A stretch of 64,000 nt of DNA from Euborellia annulipes (Eukaryota > Arthropoda > Insecta > Dermaptera > Anisolabididae): contig JAKCPI010006182.1 in assembly GCA_023213315.1 (NCBI GenBank), positions 310,001-374,000 of the forward strand, in the 5' to 3' direction. Position 1 is the first letter of the stretch, and each line of letters opens with the position of its first letter. The notes under the pieces are model-generated. The model had not been told where the DNA came from and did no database searches. It saw only the letters and a list, made by a program, of their open reading frames with translations. Position numbers and translations under genes: made by a program. This document shows, piece by piece, positions 31,435 through 40,744 of this stretch.

Positions 31435-31775
31435 TATTTCAGTGCGCGCGCTGGAGAGATGAAGTGGAACGGGGTGAATGTAATGAAGGCCGGGGATCCC
31501 CGAATAAAACGCGGCGCTGTCGGGGCTTCCCCTCGCCTGACAGCGGCCATTACTCAGTGTCGCTGTTGGGGTCTCGCTGCCATCAATTACCCAGAGCCAG
31601 GGCGGGACGGTCGTGATTCTTAGTGGGACTCAGCCCCCTAGACCCCCTCTAGCCCCCTGGGCCCCCTAGTCAATTTATCGCTCTCCCCCAGCTACCCCCC
31701 TTGGGCCTGGCCAACTGAAAGCACCCTGGTGGTTTGTGCGCCACACACCTGCTGTCCTAAATTGTTTATTGCTGG
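31435..31775. promoter_or_regulatory. GC-rich unique island
   Basis: The most GC-rich non-homopolymeric stretch in the window: GTGCGCGCGCTGG, AAGGCCGGGGATCCCCGAAT, AAAACGCGGCGCTGTCGG, CCTGACAGCGGCCATTACTC, GCTGCCATCAATTACCCAG and then C-rich CCCCCTAGACCCCCTC. It contains many CpG. Two plus-strand frames (31344-31616 and 31381-31623) are open simply because TA-rich stops are scarce here, and they give arginine-rich peptides with no recognised domain. A CpG-rich promoter, enhancer or old exon are all possible. Confidence 0.3.
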
Positions 31776-33038
31776 TTTGTCACCAGATTGTGGCGACACA
31801 TCTAATGTGACACGTTAGACAAGTCTATTTATTCTACGACTGATCATTTTTTTTCCTCTCTCTCTCACGAAAAACCTTTTATAAGGTATCCTTCTGGACA
31901 TTTGAAATTTAATACATGAAGGGGTGAAAATAAAATGTAAATCTTTTATTTAAAAAATATGAAGTGCAGGTTGAAAGAGTAAATTTTATTTGATGTTAAG
32001 TAAATATTAAATAGAAATAGAAGACACTCCAGCAAGTGTATCATATAATTCAATATATTATAATACTATAATCTTAATATGTCTACCCTATCATCTAAAA
32101 TAAAGATGTTAATGAAAAGGATATCAAATAGAATCTGATAAAGAGAAAGAAATGCCATAGCTCAGGCAATTCGTACTCGCCCTCCATCTACAAGATGTGA
32201 CCTCTTTCCAAACTACTCATATAGTAACAATTTTAATTTATATTAATAAATAAATTAAAATAAACGTGTTGAATAATAAATTCTTGGACATAAATATTTT
32301 ATTAATTTATATTTAATTAAATATGACTATAATCATAAATAATTAAATTGTTAATGTAGATCAATTAACCTCATTAATAATAATGAAATCCGGCAGCCAT
32401 TTTTATTTAATTCCTCGTTCAAAATTGAATACGGTAAGAAATATGATCAAATATGATTATTAATTCAAAAGGGTATCGTAAGAGGGGGAGGGGGAGTTGA
32501 ATTCTTGAATAAATAACAACCAAATGATTATAGGGTAGCTTTTTCAATAGGACAATTAAATATTCCCTTCAATTGTAGACTAGCCGTAAATTTCTCTCTC
32601 GCCTTGACTTTTTGCAAATTTGATGATAATAAAATAATCTATTAATGCATAATCTTCCCAAGAAATATAAGGCCGGTCCGTCTCACAGCCTGTTGTTTGG
32701 TTTAAGAGGAAAAATAAATTCCAAGTTTAGAAAAACAATATTACATATATTAATAGAACTGTTGTCTTTTTATGAACAAAAATTCTAACATTCTCACCCC
32801 CTCCAAAAAAAAAAATAAATAAAAAAAAAAAAAAAACAATTCCAGAACCGCACCTGATGATTTTAAAAATATTTTTAAAAAGGCTTTGCATCTTCTTATT
32901 TTTTTATGAAATATTAACAAATATAAATAAATTTTATACATATTTAACAAAATTGATTGAAGGAAAGGTGTAAATAGGCCACTGCAGTCCAATAGAAAAA
33001 TAAAATATATTAAAATATATAATTTATTTAAATTTTAA
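31776..33038. other. AT-rich intergenic sequence, no feature
   Basis: Nothing recognised as gene or element. A-rich run at 32805-32837. The frame at 32750-32992 (minus) is a low-complexity chance frame. Confidence 0.4.
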
Positions 33039-33093
33039 CTTCTCAAACCGCCTGGTTTCGACCGCACTGCCGCAGGTCTTCCTCAGTGAGAAG
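33039..33093 (-). ncRNA. Complete type I hammerhead-ribozyme candidate
   Basis: Minus strand, 55 nt: CTTCTCA, CTGAGGA, extra A, GACC-11-nt loop-GGTC, GAAA, CC-AGGC-GG, T, T, TGAGAAG. Stem I is a perfect 7-bp pairing (CTTCTCA with TGAGAAG), stem II is 4 bp and stem III is 3 bp (ACC with GGT) closed by AGGC, so unlike the others it could fold as a monomer. H17 is T, permitted though slower than C. The one departure from the canonical core is the extra A before stem II. It stands alone, without a second arm nearby. Confidence 0.72.
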
Positions 33094-33221
33094 ATATCTA
33101 GAAAATTTGTGAATGCATTACATTAGTTCTAAAAGATTTTATTTTTTTAATTACATTAAATATTTACACCTCCTAACAGTCGTCCTGGGTGGTGCTTCTC
33201 TTTTTTGTCACCGCCTTTCTC

Positions 33222-33325
33222 ATTTTTTTTTTGCCCGGCCCGGGGGCGGGGGGGGTGTTTTTTTTTTTTTTTTTTTTTTTTCCGGGGGGGTGGGGTGGGG
33301 TAAACGCCCTCCCCCCCCCTTGATG
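33222..33325. repeat. G/T homopolymer block
   Basis: TTTTTTTTGCCCGGCCCGG, a GGGGCGGGGGGGG run, about 24 T, then GGGGGGGTGGGGTGGGG and finally CCCTCCCCCCCCT. The three overlapping frames across it are artefacts. Like 18947-19058 it combines G-quadruplex potential with doubtful assembly length. Confidence 0.85.
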
Positions 33326-33429
33326 CAGCCGTCAAATGAGTCTCTGGTAATTTTCGTAACAAAAAATATTATCTTCAAAAATAAATTCAATTGTGTGTGT
33401 ATAAAGGATGCAACAAAGCTAAAAAAAAT

Positions 33430-34190
33430 CATTTTTGATTAATTAAAATTTATTAATTAGCCTATGTATTTTGATATTCAAAGTGAGATTATCATTTAAG
33501 ATTATTCAAATTTTCTTCCACTGCGGGGTCGGCAAATAGAATTAATCAAGTTCATAAAAGTTATTTTTCATTTTATTTAAATTTTTTTCCTCAACGATTT
33601 AATTTTAATAATTAAATTAAAATGTAATGTTTTAATAATATTTTCTCAGTTGATTTTGTTTTTATCAAAAAGGTTTTCTTAAAATAATTAGGTTAAAAAT
33701 CTCAATCAAATTTTTTAATGAGATAAGATGACATCAAAAAAATAATTTACTCACTGAATGTTTTTCTACTTTGAGCTATAATTTTATTACTCTTTTAGAA
33801 TTTTAGAATTAATTTATTAAATAAAAAAATGTATTATATATTATTTGTTTTCAGTTAAGAGATAGGGGTTGGAACTGAGGGTGTGGGCAAAGCAACATCC
33901 CCTCCCCAGGGATTTTTTTGAAGAGGATAGAAGGGGACAAACGAAATCATTTATTATTTTTATTTTTAAAAAAGTAAAAATTTAACGAATTTTTTACTTC
34001 ATTTTTTTTTGTATATTTATATTCTATTTGGTCATCATAGGTGACTATTAACTAGTTAAAGTATTAAAAATTCTATCAAATGTTAATTTAAATTAAAAAA
34101 AAGAAAAAAAATAATTCTTTATCTATTTTGATAGAAGAAGCAAAATTTAAATAATTTAATATAATAATAGAGTGCGAGTTGGACATCTGG
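33430..34190. other. AT-rich intergenic sequence, no feature
   Basis: Only A/T-rich sequence with short C-rich ACATCCCCTCCCCAGGG near 33893. No gene or element. Confidence 0.4.
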
Positions 34191-34193
34191 ATA

Positions 34194-34293
34194 ATTAGTG
34201 AAGGATGTGTAAAGGCAGAGGCAGTCAAGAATTAATACTCTAAACTCTAGAGTAATTCTTAGCTGCCTCTGCCTCTACACATCATTCATTAAT
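34194..34293. repeat. Palindromic MITE-like hairpin, 100 bp
   Basis: ATTAGTGAAGGATGTGTAAA then GGCAGAGGCAG faces CTGCCTCTGCC then TCTACACATCATTCATTAAT. The arms, about 45 bp each, pair through AAGAATTA/TAATTCTT and ACTCTA/TAGAGT to a tiny loop. It is almost a perfect hairpin and would fold as RNA from either strand. Confidence 0.85.
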
Positions 34294-34394
34294 GTAATAA
34301 AAATTTATTTAAATATTCGATTTTTTTTTTTTTAATTATGATTATTGTAATTGATTTCTTTCCAAATAAATAATCCCTGAAAAACCTTAATGCC

Positions 34395-34719
34395 ATTATT
34401 ATAGGAGTTTTTAATTATAGACCACATTTGTATTAATTATTTATTAAAAATATAAATACTGTACAATGTTTCGACTCTTATTCTGCAGCCGCTATCAAGT
34501 ACTGTGCACTTGCTCCGACTCAAGTGAACTACCTCTTTGGTCCAATAAATGGTAGTTCACTTGAGTCGGAGCAAGTGCACAGTACTTGATAGCGGCTGCA
34601 GAATAAGAGTCGAAACATTGTACAGTATTTATATATTTTTAATAAATAATTAATACATATATGGTCTATAATTAAAAACTCCCATAATAATAATACAAAC
34701 CACAAAAGCTTTAATAAAC
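34395..34719. mobile_element. Palindromic retroposon, copy 1, with 12-bp duplication
   Basis: Starts ATTATTATAGGAGTTTTTAA, forms two arms of about 125 bp (TATAGACCACAT, ATACTGTACAATGTTTCGAC, TTCTGCAGCCGCTATCAAG, CTCCGACTCAAGTGAACTAC) around a short spacer, and ends with a non-palindromic tail AAACCACAAAAGCTTTAATA followed by AAC. The 12-mer AACCTTAATGCC is repeated exactly at 34383-34394 and 34720-34731. A target duplication of this length plus an AATAAA-containing tail suggests target-primed reverse transcription (LINE- or Penelope-type). It has no coding frame. Confidence 0.85.
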
Positions 34720-34739
34720 AACCTTAATGCCTATACAGG

Positions 34740-35290
34740 GAAGAATTGAAACATATTTTTTTTTTAATCTATAAAATTGATTTTCTATTTCTAAAAAAAT
34801 TACGCATTGTTAGATAGAAAAAAATTTAGCTAAATAATTTTGTATTTTAAATATTTTTTTTGCCTCCGTAATTACATACGAAAGAACGAAGAGATAAAAA
34901 GCAGTATATAGCTCTTTTCCATTTGGAAAATACGCTAAAAAAAAATAAAATCAAAATCAAAATAACCAATGATGATAATTTTAATTGTTATTAAAAAAAA
35001 ATTTTTATTCATTGTCGCAAACATTAAGAGAGATCACAACTACATTAATAGAGTTTTTTTTTTTTTTTTTTAATTAATCTTGGGGTTATTTAGTTGACTT
35101 GTTTATTTATTTATTTATTTTTTTTAAGAGAGACATTGCATTCACAGTGTGACTATAAATTTTCCTAAAATTCCGTGAACAAATCTTTATCACTCGTATT
35201 TTCTCTATCGCAGTAAATTGCAAGTGTTGGACATAAATGGAGTTGCATCTATCACTTTGTCATTTGAAGTTTAATCAATATCTATTTGTA
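34740..35290. other. AT-rich intergenic sequence, no feature
   Basis: Poly-T near 35055-35072 and a TTTA repeat near 35100. No gene. Confidence 0.4.
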
Positions 35291-35294
35291 TTTT

Positions 35295-35500
35295 GCAGAA
35301 GGAGCTGAGATGATGGGGCCCTATTTTTAGCGACATTTTTGGGGTCCTGCCCCCCTGATGGATGGGAAACTCTTGCCAGGATGACAGTGATCCCCAAAAC
35401 GTGACTCGAAGCCAAACCTAGGGGATTCTCGCCAAACTGAACATGGTAATATCGGTTTAGACAGCCAGAGAAGATTAGTTCTCGTGGGATAGATTAATTT
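35295..35500. other. GC-richer unique block
   Basis: Contains GAGATGATGGGGCCC, TTGGGGTCCTGCCCCCCTGA and GATTCTCGCCAAACTGAAC. No repeat relative here and no coding evidence. Confidence 0.2.
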
Positions 35501-36238
35501 AAAAAGGAGCCTTCGCCTATAATCAAATCATATCACATTTTTCTAATAGATTCAATATTGGTTTGGATACTCAGAGGAGAATCCATCATTCTAATACGCA
35601 TTTTAAATGGCTTCCAAATAATTCAATTCATCAACTAAAAATTTTAAAAGTAATTTATAATTGAACACGAAATGAGAATTATTTAAAAGTCAAGAAATTT
35701 TTAAGTGATATTTAAGAAGTAAAAAAAAATCAAAAGACGGAATTTTAAACAATGGATGAAATATAAGCACCAGTTTAACGCTAACTTCATTTTAATTTTC
35801 TAGCAGGTCGTTAAAAAAAAATCCTAAACTTCCCCGCTCTTAACCAGACCTGCCTGCTACTGGATGAGCCATATTTATTATGTTTATTTTTTTTTTTATC
35901 GGATTGTTATGAAAAGTTTTAACTGGTTTTTGCGATCTGTCTGTGAACAAAATATCTAAGAACGAAAAAAGCTATGAGGTTGAAATTTTATATTTAAGTA
36001 AGTAAGTTACGCCTGAGACGTGATACGAAGCTTTTGAACAAAATCGGCCAAAAAGTACTAGTACTTTACTACATCCAGTACTTTTCAGTTTTTTCGATTT
36101 TCTCAAAATTTGCTCCAACAATTTTGATTAAAATTCATAAATCAATTATTTTTTAGTTGCTGTATATTCTCATTTTGTCCTTGAAATCTTTTGAAGCACA
36201 CTTTACTCTTGTACTTCATAGGAAAGATAGAAGAAATG

Positions 36239-36252
36239 GTTGCCATGGTAAC
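36239..36252. promoter_or_regulatory. X-box-like palindrome in HPX copy 6
   Basis: GTTGCCATGGTAAC, identical to the site at 16305 and in the same repeat position. It matches the RFX-bound X-box, and the palindrome is perfect in form (GTTRCC, ATGGYAAC). Confidence 0.55.
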
Positions 36253-36395
36253 AGAATATAAAAATTTTCCCATGTTTATAAATTTTATATTTTGAATTCT
36301 AATATATCGTCGGAAACGAAACATATGCCGACACATAAAATCTGGTGTGACAAGCACAGAACACAACTTTCGATTACCGAAGGTAAGAGAAAGTT

Positions 36396-36711
36396 ATTAG
36401 GAGAATTTTTAATTATAGACCACATTTTTGTATTAAATATTTATTAAAAATATATAAATACTGTACAACGTTTCAACTGCTATTCTGCAGCCGTGATCAA
36501 GCACTGTGCACTTGCTCCGACTCAAGTGAACTGACTGTCAGTTCACTTGAGTCGGAGCAAGTGCACAGTGCTTGATAACGGCTGCAGAATAAGCAGTTGA
36601 AACGTTGTACAGTATTTATATATTTTTAATAAATATTTAATACAAAAATGTGGTCTATAATTAAAAATTCTCCTAATAATAATATTTCAAACCACAAAAG
36701 CTTTAATAAAC
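36396..36711. mobile_element. Palindromic retroposon, copy 2, with 13-bp duplication
   Basis: Same family as 34395-34719: ATTAGGAGAATTTTTAATTA, ATACTGTACAACGTTTCAAC, TTCTGCAGCCGTGATCAAG, CTCCGACTCAAGTGAACTG, and a tail AAACCACAAAAGCTTTAATA then AAC. The 13-mer GTAAGAGAAAGTT is duplicated at 36383-36395 and 36714-36726 inside HPX copy 6. The right arm reads CTTGATAACGG...GCAGTTGAAACGTTGTAC, a diverged form of the hammerhead-like order: TTGATAA instead of CTGATGA, then a hairpin, then GAAACGTT. Confidence 0.88.
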
Positions 36712-36759
36712 ACGTAAGAGAAAGTTGTGTGCTGTGCGATCAGTCACACCTGAATTTCA

Positions 36760-37260
36760 TTAATATTTGTCATTAATATAATATATTTCAAAAATGATAA
36801 ATGCTATTATTTTGGTGGCGGAAGCTAAATCAATATGGTGTTTATTTAATAATAACGAGATGATATTCGACAAATTAAGATTACACCATTATATACGGTA
36901 TATGTGTACATAACATTAATACTGTACTGTATAGCAATATGGCAAGCGGTTGCATAGCAGCTTGTGAAACGAGTGTGCTGTTCTAATCAAATTTTGACTA
37001 GAACATGTCGATGTCCATATTCATTAGGAGCTGTCAATCATTCATCTACTGACAAACATCCGATTGGGAGAAATAATGTTAAATATACTGATTTAAATAA
37101 ATAATTAGAAACGACATAATTTGTTTGAGAATTTCAAGATGTCAAAGAGTTTTAATATTATTTTAATTTAACTTTCCCCCACTGTATATATAATATAACT
37201 AGCCGCAAAGCCCACCGAAGCTTTATTGCAATTTAGGATATTTTTTGTTGCATTGCAAGT
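36760..37260. other. Intergenic sequence, no feature
   Basis: No gene or element recognised. TACGGTATATGTGTACATAA and ACTGTACTGTATAGC near 36893-36940 are short imperfect palindromes. Confidence 0.35.
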
Positions 37261-37410
37261 ATGCTCTAGACCAGGGGTGGCCAACCCAAATTACCTTGCG
37301 GGCATTTTGGAAATGCATTATAGCTCCGCGAACCGCATATAAAATTATATATCCCCATATTAGATTTAGGCCCAATGTAGATATTTTTTTGGGCTGAAAA
37401 ATTGAAACAT

Positions 37411-37999
37411 AATCCGGTCTATTCTTTAAGCAAAAGTGTTATTTAAATAAACATCTGTGAACAGCGTTACTTCATTTTAACACTTCCTTACCTCAAATTG
37501 CTATTCTGTAAGCAAAAACTTTAACGCCAAAACGTTAACATTTAGTTAATATTGTTAAAAATTTATCTCATGTCTAGGAGGTGCCTTTAATATTTTAACG
37601 TCGTATTTAATGCAACAAAATGGCGTCTTTAACCAAAAAGTAAGGTTATGATTTTGACATCTTTGAGATAAAAATAACATGTTAACGTCGCTGTTAATAC
37701 TTGTTTTAGAGAATAGCATTTTTTAACGCTGGTGTGTGAGATACTAGATTGAGAATAACAAATCAAGTTAGTAATGAGCGAAAGGTTATCGAGAGGTGTA
37801 AAAATACGAACAAGCAGAAAACATAGCATATCTTCACATGGATCGTTAACACCTGGTGCTAAAAATAAAATGTTAACTTCGCTGTTAAAACTTGGTTTAG
37901 AGAATAGCATTTTTTAACTTTGATGTTATTACTTTACTTTTTAACACCCAATTTATGATGTTAAATTTTAACGTCTGTTTTTAGAGAATAGACCTGATT
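37411..37999. mobile_element. MITE with AATC(C/A)GGTCTATTCT ends and internal duplicates
   Basis: Left AATCCGGTCTATTCTTTAAG; right, read inward, AATCAGGTCTATTCTCTAAA. Inside, a unit containing CGCTGTTAA(T/A)ACTTG(T/G)TTTAG and AGAATAGCATTTTTTAAC occurs twice (about 37690-37727 and 37879-37917), about 189 bp apart. AACGTTAA-type words are frequent. It sits inside the 37272-40413 interval. The minus frame at 37629-37910 is a chance frame. Confidence 0.75.
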
Positions 38000-38879
38000 A
38001 AGTGATAAAATCAAAATATGGAAACTATAATAATGTTTTATTTTTTAGATAAATTATTAAACTATTGGCAAGAATTGCCGTTTTGACATACTCCAGTACT
38101 TCCTGGCACGGCCAAATCATCATTGGTGAGGATTGGCGGGCTATGAGGGGAGGGGGAGCTCCAAAAAACAAAAAACAATCTTTCACAACAAATTTTCGAT
38201 TAAAAATTTCCGTTTTGGGTGTCTGAAGAAATCTCCAGATTTTTTTTTATGGGTTCTTAATGATATCAAAAATGTAGATTTATAATTGGATTAATAATAA
38301 TAAAAAAAATAAAATAAGCAATGATTTTGAAAAACTTTACAGCTCTTCTTAATCAAAGCTTTATATATATATATTACATTTCTTTGGTACATAGGATTAG
38401 ACATTCATGTTTAGTAAACAATTTATTTGATTCATACATTTAAAAAAAAAAAACCTTATTTCAAAGGGAGAAAAAAAGTGGTGGGATAAATCCCACTCTC
38501 TGGATGCCAAATACTATTTTAGCTTAGGCCTTTAAATAAAACGCTTCACTCAAATATAGATGAATTGAAAGGTGGCGTTCACTTGTCCCGCTCCTCGCGG
38601 TTCAAGACTCTTAAACAAAGTGTTTCTTAAATAAAACAATTTTATCAATTCTAATTGTCTTGATCTTTAGTAATAAATATTTCTAAGCATTCTCTATAAT
38701 AAAAATCACCAGAAAAAGCATCTTATATGAGCCTGTATTTAATTTGAAAATATGAATATTAAAGATTCCAATTAATAAAATACTTGAAATATGATTGAAG
38801 AATATTTTATGAATCCAATCATTATCTTTGACTCGATAGAATGGAATTGGACCTTTTAATGAATTCGGCTGGCTCTCTC

Positions 38880-39055
38880 TATCTAAATATGAAAATGGGG
38901 ATTCCCTAGGATGACATGTGGTTGACATGCTCCCATCAAGGCGAAGGACATAGGCCCCCGATTGTGCCGTTGTGCCGTGTCAATGTCGAATTAAAGCCGC
39001 ATTCTGACATGTCCACCCTCACATCAAGGACCGCATACTAAATGACCACCCGGTT
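38880..39055. other. GC-richer unique block
   Basis: Contains ACATAGGCCCCCGATTGTGC, CGTTGTGCCGTGTCAATGTC, ATTAAAGCCGCATTCTGACA and CACATCAAGGACCGCATAC. GTTGACATG and GACATGTCC recur. No repeat relative seen. The minus frame 38683-38928 crosses only part of it. Confidence 0.2.
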
Positions 39056-39482
39056 ATACAAAAAAAAAAAAAAAAAAATCCTCTCCCCGACGAAATTCTC
39101 CAATGTTTTCTAATTATTTTAAGGGTGAAACACAACAAATTAAATCAAAGTAATTTATAAATAAATATAAACAAGATAAAGGAACAATATCTTAATTAGG
39201 CTCTCCTAAGTTTTTTTTTTTTTTCATAAATCATAATAATAAAAAATTTATAAATTATAGTAACAATGAAAGCCGGCCCGTCAAAGCCTGAAGAAAGTAG
39301 AGGGGCAAAAGATAATCGACATGAAATGTGTAAAAGAGAAAAAGAAAATTATTTTTTAATTAAGTTTTTGGCGTAATGAGTTATTATTAGTGTTTACTAT
39401 TATTCTTTATTGTAAACATGGATAATATAATAATAATACTAAACACACATTGTAAAGAAATGTATAACTCTAAAAATGAAAT

Positions 39483-39662
39483 TTTTTTGGAATGGGTGCA
39501 TAAGGTCCGAAGATCTATAATGACCAGTGGTCACATGCAGCCAGGAAGAAAATAAAAACAAAAGGAGAAGCATAAAAGGGAAACTCAACTGCGGGAACTG
39601 AGAAGATGCCTGTTGAGATTAGATTTGAATTGAAAGTCTGAAGATTGTAGGTTTTGGGGAAG
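39483..39662. repeat. Dispersed 170-180 bp repeat, copy 2
   Basis: Matches 9285-9455 almost throughout, from TTTTTTGGAATGGGTGCATA to GTAGGTTTTGGGGAAG, with TCACATGC for CCATGC and an extra ATTTGAATT near 39622. It ends 20 bp before HPX copy 7. Confidence 0.8.
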
Positions 39663-39683
39663 ATAGACGCACGGAAATGAAAT

Positions 39684-40305
39684 AAAAAAATCTGGTGTGA
39701 CTGGTCGCACACCCCATATATTTGGTAAGAGAAGGTTGTGTTCTGTGCTTGCCACACCAGATTTTTTGTCGATATATATTTAGTTTCCAATGAGTGTGAT
39801 CCTCCAATATATTAAAATTCAAGATGTACAATTCATAAACATAGGTAAATATTTATATTTTGTTACCATGGCAACCATGGCCCATCTTTCCCATGAAGTA
39901 CAAGATTAAAGTAGTCTTCAAACAATTTTGAGGACAAAATGAGAATATACATTTTAAAGAGTATGTAAAAAATATTTGAATTCTAATCAAAATCGTTAGA
40001 GCGAATTTGGAGAAGATCGATAAAAACTGAAAAAGTACTTCAATAAAGGACTAGTAGTACTCTGACCGTTTTTGTTCAAAATCTTCGTGCCACGTCCCCG
40101 GATGAGTGCCTAACTTAAATATAAAATTTCATCCTCCTAGCTCTTTTGTTCTTGAGTTATTTTTACAGAAAAACACACAGACTAACAGACAGATCATGTT
40201 GAGAAACTCAAAACGTGTATTTCTATCAAAATCTTGACTTCGAATTTTGACATGAATCCAATACTTTCTATCTCTATATATACATATATAGGTAAGAGAA
40301 AGTAA
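39684..40305 (+). mobile_element. HPX repeat copy 7, full-length reference copy
   Basis: Plus strand, starting with an A run and TCTGGTGTGACTGGTCGCAC and ending TATATATAGGTAAGAGAAAG then TA. AAATGAAAT (9 bp) lies on both sides (39675-39683 and 40306-40314), the best candidate for a target duplication. Order: hairpin (39691-39761), ATATATTTAGTTTCC, X-box (39862), CTTCAAACAATTTTGAGG, body, TACTAGTAC-like CTAGTAGTAC, TTAAATATAAAATTTC, ACACACAGACTAACAGAC, AAACGTGTATTTC, AAAATCTTGACTTCG, TA-rich run, GGTAAGAGAAAGTA. It has no coding frame; length is about 620 bp. Class undetermined. Confidence 0.85.
39862..39875. promoter_or_regulatory. X-box-like palindrome in HPX copy 7
   Basis: GTTACCATGGCAAC, the mirror form of the sites at 16305 and 36239 as expected from the opposite orientation of this copy, followed by CATGG. 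RFX-type X-box match. Confidence 0.55.
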
Positions 40306-40744
40306 AAATGAAATCATTAAAAAATATTTATTTTACTAATGCGATATATGTTTCTATGATGAATTTCGCGGGCCGCAAAAATGTCCAAGGCTGAGGCGGG
40401 TTGGCCACCCCTGTACAATTGTATTCCATCAATCTCACCTTTGGTAACTCGTGGTCACACACACAAGGTGTGAGTCTCTGAGTGAAATATTATCAAGGGA
40501 TTAATTAATTAACTAAATGGATCTAAATAGCCATAAATATATTTCATGAATAGAATCAGATAATAAATTTCGCCATCATGTCCTATAATATTATTATTAT
40601 AAACATCATTAACTCAACGTTCTATTTGATATTAAAATGTCAACAAATTTTGCATACCACAAACCCATCTCTGACTGAGTCAACTTGAAAATAATAAATA
40701 AATAGTTTAGAAATTAGTTAAAATTCAATTAAAACTATTTAATT

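Larger units (their letters stand above)
35930..36752 (-). mobile_element. HPX repeat copy 6, split by palindromic retroposon
   Basis: 35930-36395 and 36714-36752 form one minus-strand HPX copy. It runs from GTCTGTGAACAAAATATC and CGGCCAAAAAGTACTAGTAC through the X-box at 36239 and the first hairpin arm (CTGGTGTGACAAGCACAG), and resumes AAAGTTGTGTGCTGTGCG after the inserted element. The second hairpin arm is cut at GTAAGAGAAAGTT, which is also the duplicated target. Confidence 0.88.
37272..40413. mobile_element. Pair of hAT-like ends (CAGGGGTGGCCAACCC), 3.1 kb apart
   Basis: CAGGGGTGGCCAACCC at 37272-37287 and its exact complement at 40398-40413 are a 16-bp inverted terminal repeat. Just inside lie TTGCGGGCATTTTGG (left) and TTTCGCGGGCCGCAAAAATG (right), typical subterminal words of this hAT group. 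The octamers outside (CTCTAGAC and TACAATTG) do not match, so the two ends may belong to one element with a degraded duplication or to two solo copies. Inside are a MITE, a GC-richer block, a 180-bp repeat and an HPX copy. No transposase frame. Confidence 0.65.

Noticed and set aside
31344..31623. 90- and 80-codon frames in the CpG-rich island
   Set aside because: Two different frames of one strand are open over the same bases, as expected from GC-rich DNA lacking TA-rich stops; no domain recognised.
33113..33442. 109-codon plus-strand frame and two minus frames across 33.2 kb
   Set aside because: They read through a G/T homopolymer block; no protein features apart from homopolymeric glycine, phenylalanine, lysine or proline.
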